Origin: Perognathus longimembris pacificus
Lineage: Eukaryota; Chordata; Mammalia; Rodentia; Heteromyidae
Reading direction: 5' to 3'
Assembly: GCF_023159225.1 (NCBI RefSeq)
Contig: NC_063166.1
Coordinates: forward strand, 41,464,149-41,528,148
DNA: 64,000 nucleotides
Both the position numbers and the translations under genes were made by a program. The notes below the pieces were generated by a model. That model did not search any database and was not told where the DNA came from. It worked only from the letters and a program-made list of their open reading frames with translations. Shown here one piece after another: positions 11,493 through 21,831 of the stretch (its first letter is position 1; the number at the start of each line of letters is the position of its first letter).

Positions 11493-11505
11493 ATGCATAA
11501 ATTTA

Positions 11506-12139
11506 AAGGTATCCTATTATGCAAAGTATTCTCTCCAAATACAGAATTAAACTAGGAATTAAGAAATTAATAACAGAAGGATTTGGAAAATCCTCAAATA
11601 CATAAAATAGCAAATTTGTATATAATAATGGTGGGGCAAGAGAGAAATTAGAGAGTGTTTAGACTGAAGAAAATAAAAACAAGGCATTTCAGGTCTGATA
11701 GGTTTGAGTAAAGGCCAGAGTAGAAAGAAGTTTATTGCATTCTGCATCTGCAAAGGAGCAGCTTTCAAATCAATTACCTCATTTCTACCTGAAAGAACTG
11801 GAATAACAAAAATGGAATTAGGTCCACAGTAAGCAGAGGAATAGAAAGAGTAAACAAAAGAAAATACTACCAGAATCAAACCCAAAATGAAATACCTTAA
11901 ATTTAAAAAAAGATTGTATGATTTTAGCCAGATTTTGATTAAGAATAAAAGGAATTGAACCAATCTCAGCAGTGAGAAGCGGTCAACACTTTCTAGATTG
12001 TAGAAATATTAAAATAATTTTAAGTAATAAATATTAATCTTTATTAATAATAAATAGCATGAATAGCTTGAAAAACTTTATGGTAACAGAGCCATTACTT
12101 AGATTAAATTTAGAAAGTTGTATTGAGAATTCTTTTTAA
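11506..12139. other. Unassigned AT-rich sequence
   Basis: The minus ORF 11559-11963 (134 codons) is hydrophobic and low in complexity, without a recognisable family. I regard it as chance in AT-rich DNA. Confidence 0.5.
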
Positions 12140-12592
12140 CTGGTACCTGGAATTGTTCTAAAGCTTTCATGCTACATCTTCCACTTGAATCATGTCTCCA
12201 GCCCAGATTTTGTTGTTTTTTTAATTACATTTTTTATTAAATAATTGTACAAAATTTCAATTCCATAAATCAGGTTATGAGTAAAATGAATTTTGATGCA
12301 ATGTCACCCTTCCATCGTGTTTCCCCTATCTTTCTTTATTCCATTCCTACTTTCAAGTTACATAGTTCAATTGTTTTTACATAATCTGCATTGAGTTCAA
12401 TGTTATTTTCCAATTTTTCCTCCATCCATTCCTGTGCCTTCTCTGGCCCTTCTCCCCAATCCTCCAGCAAAATTGCTGAGGGATCTTGAAGATAGAATCT
12501 CTCAGACATTCCTGCCTGGGTAGTTTCAAACATCATCTTCAGCTTCTTGAGCAGATAGAATTAAAGGCATGAGCCACTAGCACTTGACTAGA
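12140..12592 (-). mobile_element. B1-ID SINE split by an L1-like piece
   Basis: The ID-like part (about 12140-12212) and the B1-like end (about 12495-12592, ending in GAGCCACTAGC) belong to one minus-strand SINE. The middle (about 12213-12494) resembles an old L1 3' UTR in reverse complement (TTTATT...TTGTACAAAATTTC and the CACCCTTCC block). Confidence 0.45.
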
Positions 12593-13542
12593 GTTGAGAA
12601 TTCTTTACAGGACATTTTCTGAGTCTAACAATGCTATTCTCACCCTCACACTCAGCAAAGATTTTACAAAGAAGGAGAATGTAGAGTTATTACCATTGCT
12701 ACTGTAGATACACAGATTATTAAGTTATTTAACAAATCAGTTTAAGAATGAAAAGATATATCATGACTGTTGTAGAGAAAACTTTATCCTTGGCTCCTTA
12801 AAGCCTTGGCATGTCCTTCCTGATCATTGTTTCTGTTCACCTGACAGCCTTAGGTTGCTCCGTGTAATCTAATGAAGTGATTTGAGTTGAGGCTTTGGGT
12901 AGCTGACATTAGGCCAACCTCTGGAGAGGATGGAGGAAAATGCTATCCACACATAGGCCACAAGAGAGCAAGGTAGGGTGGGGGTAGGGACTCTCTCCTG
13001 TGGGATCTGTGCAAACTGTACATGTGGTAGGCTAGGAAAACAAGGTTCATTTTGACACTTAGATGTAATTGACCATTTTATCAGATGTAAAAGGAAAATA
13101 TATGTTTATTTCAGCAAATGAGCAAAGTATTTTGACAAAATGTAACATCCATTATAATAAAAAACACCCATGGTAAACTAGGAATTCAAAAGACATCTAT
13201 AAAAATGATAAAAGACATTTATTCAAAACTCATGAGTAAAATTAATCATAACAGTAATTGCTATTTTAAATTAAGAATAAGAAATGATACAGGATCTCAC
13301 TTTTATTCAACATGGTGCCAAAAGCTCTAGCCAGTGCATTAAGATTAAAAAAAAAAAGTAAAAGGAGGAAGAGGAAGAGGAAAACTAAAAGAAACTCAGA
13401 GTCGAATTTTGAAAATTAAAATTACCTTCATTTTGCAAGTTGTCATGACCAACTATGTTAAATATATTACTGATAACATCTACGAACTATTATGAGAAGC
13501 ATTAAATGAGTTCCTCTAAATTTCAGGGTACAAGGTCCATTT
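12593..13542. other. Unassigned AT-rich sequence
   Basis: No gene or family recognised. There is a short purine-rich stretch at about 13346-13382. Confidence 0.5.
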
Positions 13543-13556
13543 AAAAATCAATTGCA

Positions 13557-13778
13557 GGGCTGGGGATATAGCCTAGTGGCAAGAGTGCCTGCCTCGGATA
13601 CACGAGGCCCTAGGTTCGATTCCCCAGCACCACACATACAGAAAACGGCCAGAAGCGGTGCTGTGGCTCAAGTGGCAGAGTGCTAGCCTTGAGCGGGAAG
13701 AAGCCAGGGACAGTGCTCAGGCCCTGAGTCCAAGGCCCAGGACTGGCCAAAAAATAAAAATAAAATAAAAAAATAAAT
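13557..13778 (+). mobile_element. ID-ID dimeric SINE with TSD
   Basis: Nearly identical to the copy at 6183. A (AAAAT)n-type tail follows. Identical target-site duplications AAAAATCAATTGCA lie at 13543-13556 and 13779-13792. Confidence 0.93.
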
Positions 13779-13792
13779 AAAAATCAATTGCA

Positions 13793-14005
13793 AAGCTGGG
13801 TGCTGATGGCTTAGCTACTCAGAAGGCTGATATCTGAAGATCTCAGTTTGAAGAAAGTTGGGAAAACAAATCCATGAGACATTTATTTCCAACTAATTGA
13901 CAAAGATCCAGAAGTGAAGGAATTGCTCAAGTGGTAGTCAGCCCTGAGTGAAGAAGCTAAGTAAGAACACAAGGCCCTGAGGCCCTAGTACTGGCAAAAT
14001 TAATT
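13793..14005 (+). mobile_element. B1-ID dimeric SINE (old)
   Basis: Plus-strand copy starting AAGCTGGGTGCTGATGGC. Both halves are recognisable but diverged. It directly abuts the younger SINE's 3' duplication. Confidence 0.7.
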
Positions 14006-14784
14006 AAATAATAAATAATTAATTAAAAGAGGAAAAAAAGAAAAGAGAAACGGTTCTACACAGGAAAGTAAACAAATCACTAGACTCAGACAGTGCTTAC
14101 AGAATGGCAAGAAATATCCATCAGGTTTTTACTGGATAAGGACCAGCAACTCCCCCACCCCCAGTCAATTGTAGTTCTATATGCCAGCAGGAATCAATCA
14201 GACACTGAAAATAACACTACTCTTTAAAGTAACATCAAAATTGAAACCACTTGATAATAAACAGTGAAATGTACAATATCTGTACTATGAAAACTACAAA
14301 AAGTTACTGAGAGAAATTTAAAAAAGACTAAAGTAAATAGAAATGCCAATTTCATGTGTCAGAAGACTCATTATCATGATTCTCCATATTGATCTACAGA
14401 CCCCTGTCAGTAAAAAAGCGACCATTGCCGTTGTACAAATTCACCAGAAGACTCTAAAATCCATGTGAAATATAAATTAAAAATAACAAAATGATCATCA
14501 CAACTAACCTTGGGAAAGTAAAAATGAATATAAATTTTGAAAATGTATACTATCTGACTTCAAGACTTACTGTATATATAGGTACAATAATCAGTATACT
14601 GTTGTTTGGGTGACAGAATGGCCAAACAAATGAATGGAGTCCAGAGTCCAGGGACAGAGCCATTTAGAAATGGCCAATTGGTTTTCACTCAAGTTGCAAA
14701 GAGAATTCAATAGAGAAAAGCCAATGTTCATAGAAAGAGTTCTACAACAAATCCATATGCAAACATAACAAAACAAAATGCCTT
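14006..14784. other. AT-rich sequence, possibly old L1 remnant
   Basis: Phrases such as the plus-sense 'CAATTTCATGTGTCAGAAGAC' neighbourhood and 'GGTACAATAATCAGTATACTG' recall decayed L1 ORF2, but too much has changed for a firm call. No gene is seen. Confidence 0.3.
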
Positions 14785-14829
14785 GACTGATACCTTAGGG
14801 CATCACCCGACTGATACCTGGTCGGGTGA
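14785..14829. repeat. Direct and inverted repeats at the provirus 5' breakpoint
   Basis: GACTGATACCT occurs at 14785-14795 and 14809-14819. TCACCCGA (14803-14810) is the inverse of TCGGGTGA (14822-14829), giving an 8-bp stem with an 11-base loop. The right arm lies in the LTR remnant. The cluster sits at the point where the 5' LTR is cut off. Confidence 0.85.
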
Positions 14830-14913
14830 CCAGGGGAGAGGGTGAGAAAGGGAGCGATTGGAGTAGAGAAGAGCCTGAACCCCAGCACCAGGGGAGGCGA
14901 CCCGAGCCCAGCA
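14816..14913 (+). mobile_element. 5' LTR remnant (U5 end only)
   Basis: Aligns with the last ~100 bp of the 3' LTR (to 20010) and ends in CA at 14913. By eye about 10 of 95 compared positions differ. The missing 5' ~475 bp include the promoter, so this LTR cannot start transcription. Confidence 0.88.
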
Positions 14914-14916
14914 TTT

Positions 14917-14935
14917 TGGCGGCCCAGCGTGGGGC
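14917..14935 (+). promoter_or_regulatory. Retroviral primer binding site, tRNA-Lys1,2 type
   Basis: TGGCGGCCCAGCGTGGGGC lies three bases after the LTR end. It resembles a tRNA-Lys(1,2) complementary site with an extra base and a substitution. This kind of site is typical of many betaretroviruses and class II ERVs. Confidence 0.75.
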
Positions 14936-15036
14936 ACAGAACCCACTCGAGGAAGTCCGGCTCCCGTTAGACCCTCAGGGAAATTGGGGTGTAAACTCTG
15001 GGATGCGCGGTCCTCCCATCCAGGTCAGCAAAGAGA

Positions 15037-15702
15037 ATGGCACAAGTTCAAAGTAGGCGAAGTAATTCGCCCCTTAAAATCCTGAAGTTCACCCTCCAAA
15101 ACGCAGGGATGAGTATTTCGGAACCCTGTGCTATACGAATTTGGGAGGAGTTGACCCATAGGGTCCTGTGGTTCGCTGAGGCCAACCCACTCTCGTGGGA
15201 AACTTGGGACCGACTAGAGCGGGAGTTAGAGGAGGCAGAATCGGGAGAACAACTCCCACTCGTGGCCCTGCAGGCTATTAAGACCCTCAAGGCTTGCTTC
15301 TCCTCGGACCCAGGGGAGAGTCCCTGGACTCAGGAGAGGGCAGCCGGAGGGAATTTTGGTCCGGAGGGGGCCCCCGACTCCCCGCTCCGAGAGTCCCAGA
15401 CACTCCCGCGGCGGCTGAGAGGCACACAACACTGCCGGCTCGCTACCCCTCCCCCACTGGAGGCCTGGCTCTGCTCCATACATATGCAGATTTCGGGAGC
15501 CCCGGTGAGAGACTGCTTCACAGCTGCAGCCGAGGCGGCACTCTGCCACAGAGCACAAATGGCCCTGCCGGTTTTAAACTCAGAGCCCTTACCACTTCAT
15601 GGGAGTTGCAGGAAACTAAAGATTTCCCTGAGTTCAGGAGGGTGGTCCTTGAGAGAGGCGGGCCAAACACGCCCTGAGCGGAGCATCTGCTTTACATCCT
15701 GA
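15037..15702 (+). pseudogene. gag: ERV gag remnant (matrix region)
   Basis: A 221-codon ORF begins 120 bp after the primer binding site, the normal place for gag. Residues 1-90 look like a betaretroviral matrix domain: a basic N-terminus, then helical segments with conserved tryptophans (WEELTHRVLWF and LSWETWDRLERELEE). The rest is proline-rich with no identifiable capsid, major homology region or zinc knuckles. Gag of relatives is about 550-700 residues, so more than half is lost. No myristoylation glycine follows the first methionine (MA). The family call rests on position and this N-terminal pattern. Confidence 0.7.
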
Positions 15703-16002
15703 CTTACAGATTCTCCACCGACCAAGACAATAAACAGCCTAAGGCCCTCTGGGCAGTCCCAATTGCCCCTGAGATGAGGCCAGAGACAGAAATCATCATA
15801 TTTGGAAAGAAGTTCTGATACCAGAACAGATCGGATCATATTAAAGAAGGAATTAGTGCCTCCATGGTGGGACCTAATCCCCGGCCCCCAGATCTCAGGG
15901 GTGGGAGGCACAGCTGAGAGTGAAACAACCAGGGACTGGCTTCCCTGGGATGACATGAATGGTGGCAAGGGAATAGTATAATAATAACAAAATCACCAGA
16001 TA
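15703..16002 (+). pseudogene. ERV gag-pro remnant, unassigned
   Basis: Between the gag ORF and the protease end. Reading frames are broken in all three plus frames. Fragments such as WWDLIPGPQISGVGG suggest decayed protease-region coding but cannot be placed with confidence. Confidence 0.4.
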
Positions 16003-16270
16003 ACCTGTTGGGACGAAATATCTTGGGAAGGATTAAGGCCGGGGTCATCACAGGCCAGGACCTGTCAGGTGGCCCTAGTGGCTGCTAAAAAGTGCCTCCC
16101 TCTGAGGCCTCAGGGCAGGAGGCTCCTGATTCTTCTACAGGGCCTCACACCCAATCCTAAGGGCCACTGTTCCTACTGTCCCTGCCATTCGATGGCACCT
16201 GGGCGCCCCAATTTGGGTGGAACAGTAGCCTATTCCCTCAAACAAATTACAAAAGGCCTCAGGTAAATGG
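16003..16270 (+). pseudogene. pro: ERV protease C-terminus and pol start remnant
   Basis: In one frame 16003-16060 reads NLLGRNILG..., matching the GRD/N-type motif near the C-terminus of retroviral aspartic proteases. The active-site DTG segment is not seen upstream. The frame changes around 16070, and a GGTVAYSLKQITKGLR segment leads into RT with a stop at about 16264. Confidence 0.55.
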
Positions 16271-16498
16271 AGGATGGTACAGGACCTAAGAAAGATTAAT
16301 GAGCGGATAATCCCCACTGGCACTCTTTTATGGGGGCTGCTATGGATCCCCTCTATTCCTCGGGATCTTAATTTCATTATAATTGACATCAAGGACTGTT
16401 TCTTTTCCATTCCCCTTGACCCCCAGGATTGTGAGAAGTTTGCTTTCTCTGTGCCCTCAGTTAACTACCAGGGGACAGACCAGAGGGACAGAACTTAA
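16271..16498 (+). pseudogene. pol: ERV reverse transcriptase fingers remnant
   Basis: The ORF reads MVQDLRKINERIIPTG, then IIDIKDCFFSIPLDPQD and FAFSVPS: the fingers/palm entry of betaretroviral RT with the first catalytic aspartate (IDIKDCFF). The reading stops at 16498. The YxDD active-site segment is absent: the next recognisable sequence belongs to the thumb in another frame. RT is therefore non-functional. Confidence 0.85.
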
Positions 16499-17159
16499 AC
16501 TAGATTCTGTATGTCCCCTTAAGCCCCAGTTATCCTTCCAGTCATCTTATACTCTGGTGGAGATGCAAAGACTGTTGGGGGAGATTAACTGGCTAAGACC
16601 CTGGCTTCACCTGCCTACAGAGGAGCTGCTTCTGCTCCATGACTCTTTAAAGGGCAAAGCGCCCACTGATGTTATTACAATAACTCCATCACTTCAGACA
16701 GCCTTCCAGAAAATCCAAATGGCCCTAAATATGGCACAGCTGGCACGATACAAGCCTGAGTGCCCACTTTGCCTTTGGATCCTCCCTGGGTCTGAACTTT
16801 CCTCAGCCGCTATTACCCAGTCAGGGGAGCCTCTTCAATGGGTGCACGCATCAGTGGGAGGAGCTCCCAGAGTTTATTCCCAGCTAGACCAGCTAGCTGA
16901 CTTGGTAATTAAGGGCAGGGATACTTCCCTGAGGCATTATGGGAGAGACCCCGATGTGCTAACCATTCCCTACCGGCTGTCAGATTTTGAATGGGTCAGA
17001 AGGAATAATGCATGTGTGTCCAGTGCCCTGGAGGGCTTTATGGGAAAGGTAGATTGCCACTATGGTACCTCGAGGTGGGTGACCTCATTTTCAGGCTACA
17101 ATGGACACCTCCTGTACTTTTCTCTACCAGGCCTCTTGTCAAGGCTGCCAATGTGTTAA
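16495..17159 (+). pseudogene. pol: ERV reverse transcriptase thumb and connection remnant
   Basis: In a frame different from the fingers, TLVEMQRLLGEINWLRPWL is the typical RT thumb entry. The connection domain follows (YSQLDQLADLVIKGR, then GRDPDVLTIPY). The ORF itself opens earlier but the residues before about 16495 are out of frame. An internal deletion joining fingers to thumb has removed the palm with YxDD. Confidence 0.82.
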
Positions 17160-17683
17160 CTGATGGGGGAAGAGCAGGGGCTGCTGTAGTGGTACCCTCC
17201 ACCTCACCCCTTGCAGGTGGGAAAGAAAACACCCATTACTTTGAAGCAGTCACTGGATCTGCACAGTTTAAGGAATTGTACGCAGTCCCCCTGGCACTGA
17301 CCCATGTCAAACAGCCAATTAACTTGTTTTCTGATAGTCTGTATGTGGTTAATTTGCTACCCAACCTGGTATTCTCATACATTAAATTAGATGAAAACCC
17401 AATCACCCCTCTAATGATCCAAGTGAAGTCTCTGTTAAAAGAGTGGGGTGAGCCTATATTTTTACAGCACCTTCGTGGACACCAAGGATTGCCTGGGGAC
17501 CTGGCACAAGGTAATCGTATGGCTGACCAGCTGGCCACTAATGGAACCATTATAGCTCTGGCCATTGTACAACCTCAAAACCTTCAAATGGCCCAAGGAC
17601 TCCATGAGCGTACTCACTTAAATAGGAGAGGGTTACATCAGAGATTTCCTTCAATTCCTATAAAAGACTTACAAAGATTATAA
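17145..17683 (+). pseudogene. pol: ERV RNase H and integrase N-terminus remnant
   Basis: In a third frame. RNase H landmarks are in order: TDGG (first Asp), QFKELYA (Glu), FSDSLYVV (second Asp), and GNRMADQLA (His/Asp region) after LRGHQGLPGDLAQ. The four acidic positions look preserved. After them HERTHLNRRGLHQRF gives the two histidines of the integrase HHCC zinc site, and the frame ends at a stop at 17681-17683. Confidence 0.85.
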
Positions 17684-18385
17684 GGACTTGCAAATCATGT
17701 ATGCCTTTCCTGCAAGTCCATCCCCTGCAATCTCCTGGGGTTAACCCCAGAGGCCTAAAGCCCAATGTTATCTGGCAGACTGATGTAACCCACTACGCTC
17801 CTTTTGGAAGGCTAAAATATATATTTATGTCTATTGACATATGTTCTGGTGCCTGCTGGGCCTCTCTGCATGCGGGGGAGAGAGCACGGCAGCTGAAAGC
17901 CACTTCTTACAGTGTTTTGCTATCCTAGGGCTTCCTTTACAGGTAAAAACAGATAATGGACCTTGCTTCACCATAAGCCTTTACAGGCCTTTTTCCAAAT
18001 GTGGAATATTAAACATACCACTGGAATACCATTTAACCCAAAGGGTCAGGCCATAATTAAGAGGCATAATAAGACCCTAAAGGATCAATTATTAAAACAA
18101 AAAGGGGGGGAAAGCCCCCATGACCAGCTGAGGACAGCGATGTTTACATTGAATATTTTAAATATCTCTAAGGACCAACCTCTGTTGGCTTTCCAGAGAC
18201 ACTGGTCAAGCCAAACACCCTATTTAAAGGTGGAAGTCCGTTGGAAGGACCCCCTCACAGGGGCATGGCGAGGCCCAGACCCACTTATTAGTACGGGAAG
18301 GGGCTTCGCATGTGTTTTCCCAACTGGGGAACCAAATCCAATCAGGATACCAGCTAGAGACTTAAAATATTGTTCATCAGAATGA
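17684..18385 (+). pseudogene. pol: ERV integrase core and C-terminus remnant
   Basis: Continues in three successive frames. TCKSC (about 17690) supplies the zinc-site cysteines. WQTDVTH holds the first catalytic Asp (about 17782) and KTDNGP the second (about 17950). Where the third acidic residue is expected (GQAIIKRHNKTLK) the codon at 18059-18061 is lysine, so the DDE triad is broken. The C-terminal WKDPLTGAWRGPDPL and GRGFACVFPTGEP blocks match betaretroviral integrases. At least two frameshifts are needed between 17684 and 17970. Confidence 0.87.
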
Positions 18386-19436
18386 CCACCCAAGGGCACT
18401 TGCCCTTGAGGGATGTCTCTCCTTGTTTCCTCACAGGAAAGCAAAGACCGTGGTGGATTTTTTTATGGAGAAACGGGAAAGCCTGCCTGTACCGGCGATG
18501 GACCCAGTGTCGGCCCTGTTTCTTCCCTGGACCTTGCCTGGTGCCCTTTGGAGTAATGTTTGCCATGGTAGCGTGGCCCACAGCCTTGCACAAGAACCAA
18601 AGGGAAATTTTGCACACTGTTGTTCCTCCCTTCGCTCCCCCCTTTGCTGCTTATCTTAGGGGCCCCCATTGGAGGGAAATAGGAGCTAAAGGATTTGGAC
18701 ACCTTAATGTTTTATGATAAATGTTTACAATAAGCAAGGGATTGACACCTTGCTGCAAGGTTTACTATAAAGTGTTTACTAACCTCAATTGTTAAGTTAC
18801 CAGCACCCTGGCTGCCAAATCGTCAGGGCCTGAACCTACCTCTACCTCACCATCGAGGAAAGGGAGAGCCATCTGCACTACCTTGAGTGACACCAGAATG
18901 GACCAGGATTCCTCTATTTCCTATGGACTAAGCCAGATAAGAGACCCTCCATTGCTTTGTGCCTGTGTTGTAATTGCTCATGTTTGCATTTGCCTTGTAT
19001 TACGATTGCTTATGCTCATGTCTGCTTTATGCTCCCATTTACATTATGTTTACATTGCCCTGTGCTAGACACATGGGTCTCTTATATTGTAAGCGATAGG
19101 CCAGAGCTGTCTAGATAACAAGTGGCCTTTGGCCTTTTAGCCCTCTAGGAACCCCATGAGGCTCGTCACTCAACCATTAGGACCTGCTGCTCACTGAGGT
19201 CCGCTGGCATGAGAGAAAAATTATCAGGGCTTTCTTTCAAGTGCCAATCCCACTCTCCCCGAGTCCCCTCATCGGGCCTGCCAGCCCGGCAGGAAGGTCA
19301 GCCTGAAGAGCTAGGGCGTGGCCCAGGACGGATACGACTCCCCATGGGGGGGGCAACCTAAGACATGGCGCACTCTCGAGTAGGGCGCCTCCTGCTGTTC
19401 AAAGAAAAAATAAAAAATAAAAGCCAAAGAGGCAGA
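18386..19436 (+). other. ERV 3' region without recognisable env
   Basis: About 1.05 kb between integrase and 3' LTR, half of a normal env. ORFs such as 18370-18717 and 18883-19068 (the latter with a hydrophobic C-terminal half) may be env scraps. I see no surface/transmembrane cleavage site, fusion peptide or immunosuppressive-type region. A-rich and purine-rich sequence at 19400-19436, immediately before the LTR, is in the polypurine-tract position. Confidence 0.55.
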
Positions 19437-20010
19437 TGTTGGGGTTCAGCTTTGGCCTTGAGGGGGAAGGGCAACGGAGAGCACGCCCGAGACGCCGCCC
19501 TTCCTCCAGCCCTGGGGGAATGCGGAAGCAGACCACAATTCTCTGGGTCCGGAACCAGAAGAACTGGCTTTGCGAACAGGCCCCCAACTTTCTCGCCAGC
19601 CCATGTGCTCCCCAGTCTCACGAGCTTTTCCCCTGGGGTGGTGCTAAGCAAGTGACGTTAGCTCATGAGGGGGTCCTATGACAAGGTCGCCAGCCTATCG
19701 CCAGCTCTCTGGTCGATGACCCCTTCTCTCGTCGCCCTCTACTATATCAGCTTCTAGCCCTTCCCTTATTAAATCAGATTTACTCTCGAAGCGTCTCCGA
19801 GATCCGCGTACGCCTGGCTTTCTTCATGGGTAAGGAGGGAGGTAAAGCGATCTTGTACGGCCTCGTGCAGCTGAGGTCTTTCCTGAGCCCCCCACTCCAC
19901 TCTGGCCTTACCTGCGGGTCGGGTGACCAGGGGAGAGGGTGAGAAAGGGAGCAGTTAGAGCAGAGTAGAGCCTGAACCCCCGCGCCAGGGGAGGCAACCC
20001 AAGCCCGGCA
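19437..20010 (+). mobile_element. ERV 3' LTR, 574 bp
   Basis: Begins TGTTGGGG and ends GCCCGGCA. The TATA-like CTATAT is at about 19742 and an ATTAAA polyadenylation signal at 19768-19773. The length equals the solo LTR at 55541-56114 and the two align across their full length. It is followed by SINE sequence that starts internally, so the target site lay in a SINE. Confidence 0.93.
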
Positions 20011-20152
20011 GCTCCACTTCCAGCTTTGCTATGATTAATTGAAGGGAAGAGTCTCTGGACTTTCCTGCCCCAGTTGGTTTTGAATCTTATTCCCCTGATC
20101 TCAGCCTCCAGGATAATGAGGATTACAGGTGTGAGCTACCGGAGCCCAATTC
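20011..20152 (-). mobile_element. Partial B1-ID SINE interrupted by the provirus
   Basis: Starts mid-element at GCTCCACTTCCAGC (end of the ID-like half in minus orientation) and runs to the B1 end (ATTACAGGTGTGAGC). The missing ID half would be expected before the 5' LTR, at about 14815, but is not there. Confidence 0.75.
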
Positions 20153-21551
20153 AGGGATGCTTTTAGAAATGTTATTTATCCTAACTTTCCACCCCAAACC
20201 ACCCATCTATCTACCAACAAGTGATTGTAATAGAGTAGATGAGAACTCATTAATAAAAGGGAATGAATGATTTAGTGCTCAACAACATAGATACAATCTC
20301 TAACTATAGCGTGTCAAATTAACTAAATCCCTCCCACCAAACAGTACATATGGAAGGACTTCATTTATATAAAATTCTAATAATACCAAGTAATACATGA
20401 TAACAGAAAATAAACCAGTGATCTCCTAAAGAAACAAACTGATCAAGAAAAGTCACAATGGAAGGATTCTGGGGGCTTATGTGAAACCTTGTAACTTACT
20501 TTAATTGTGTTGGTAGATTTATTATTATAAGTATATGCCAAAACAGGTCACATTATTTGTTTTGAATATGTATTGTTTATTATGCCACAGGCATCTTCAC
20601 AAAGCTGCTAATCACTTTTTCAAATGGGATCCAAATTTTTAATTCTTCATAAAAAGGATAAAGCAACTGTCTATTGAGACAAGCTTAATAGTAATCTTCC
20701 TTCCCTATGCCACAAATAAGGTTTTAGTTATCAAAAGAATTTAACATTGGAATTTAGGGAATTGAAAGAGTTACCACAAAAAGCTAATTACTTAGAGCAA
20801 AGCCAACACTTCCTCCTACAAGGGTAATAAACACAAATAACTAGATTTTATGTCACTCTCTCCTCACAATTCCTGGTTATAGTAATGATATGACAGCACA
20901 TAGTATTTACACACTCTACAATTGACATATGTGAGGAACCAAGGCTAAGGGGAGCTTCCTATTCTTACTTCCCTTCATGTTTCCAATTTATAATTCCACA
21001 GGCTTATCTTTGGCTTGCTGTCTGAGAAATGGTCATGTCTCCTCCATTCAAGATTTCAAACACTAACCCTTTATCTCACGACCTCTACATCTACCATATT
21101 CCATTGTCATCCTATTGTCTTTTCTTTGGAAGCAGATTTTGATCTTTCTCTTTTTCTCCCTCTCAGTTTCCTCTGAACTTTGATCTTCAGATTTGATGTG
21201 AGTTCCTTTATCTTTTCCCTTTCTTCTCTCCTACAATAATAGCACTCCTTCTGGCTCATTGGGGAAGTGGGGACTTCTGCACTTCCTTCCTTACAAGCTT
21301 ACTATTTTCCTTTTGCCCTCAAACTCATTTCAGCAGTAGAAATAAAATAATCTTATTATATATGAAGACTATATATGTATATATGTGCATTACATATACA
21401 TTAGCATATTATGTATTATGTGTAGAAATATATAATTTACACTTTATTTTTTCTTCTTTACAAATATAAACTGTAACCAAGACAATGTTTTACATAAAGC
21501 AATACTCATAAATTAGTCTATAGAATTGAAAAAAAACTCAAAATAATTTGA
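20153..21551. other. Unassigned AT-rich sequence
   Basis: No gene or repeat family recognised. TA-rich stretches occur at about 21356-21440. Confidence 0.5.
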
Positions 21552-21831
21552 GCATGTATGGCCACACTATGTATTCCATGATCAGTGCATGTATGGCCAC
21601 ATTATGCATTCCATAATCTGAGCATGTATGGCCATACTATGTATTCCATAATCTGTGCATACATGGTCACACCATGCATTCTATAATCTGTGCTATATGG
21701 CCATGTTATGTATTCCATAATCCATGCATGTATGGCTACACTATGTATTCCATAATCTGTGCATGTATGGTCACAGAGAAATATTCCATAATCTGCATGT
21801 ATGGTCATACTACATATTACATAATATCTAC
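21552..21831. repeat. 35-bp minisatellite, about 8 units
   Basis: Units start GCATGTATGG at 21552, 21587, 21622 and so on. Each reads approximately GCATGTATGGCCACACTATG followed by TATTCCATAATCTGT. Units 4 and 5 are more diverged and unit 7 carries a GAGAAA replacement. There are no spacers between units. The minus ORF 21602-21808 is a read-through of the repeat. Confidence 0.93.

Larger units (their letters stand above)
14816..20010 (+). mobile_element. Degraded class II (betaretrovirus-like) endogenous retrovirus
   Basis: Order: 5' LTR remnant, primer binding site, gag matrix region, protease end, RT, RNase H, integrase, unassigned 3' region, full 3' LTR. The Lys1,2-type primer binding site, the integrase C-terminal block and the 6-bp duplication on the related solo LTR together indicate the class II/ERVK group. 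Capsid, nucleocapsid, most of protease, the RT palm and env are missing or unrecognisable, and frames change several times, so it cannot encode a functional retrovirus. The element is about 5.2 kb versus about 8-9 kb for complete relatives. Confidence 0.9.

Noticed and set aside
11559..11963. 134-codon hydrophobic minus-strand ORF as a membrane protein gene
   Set aside because: Composition simply mirrors AT-rich DNA (Phe, Leu, Ile, Tyr) with no family resemblance or conserved spacing.
18370..18717. ERV env gene
   Set aside because: No cleavage site, fusion peptide or transmembrane arrangement is visible, and the region is half the needed length. Kept as unassigned ERV 3' region.
21552..21831. 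Regular repeats resembling a CRISPR array
   Set aside because: Units are directly adjacent without unique spacers, the genome is mammalian, and no cas genes exist.
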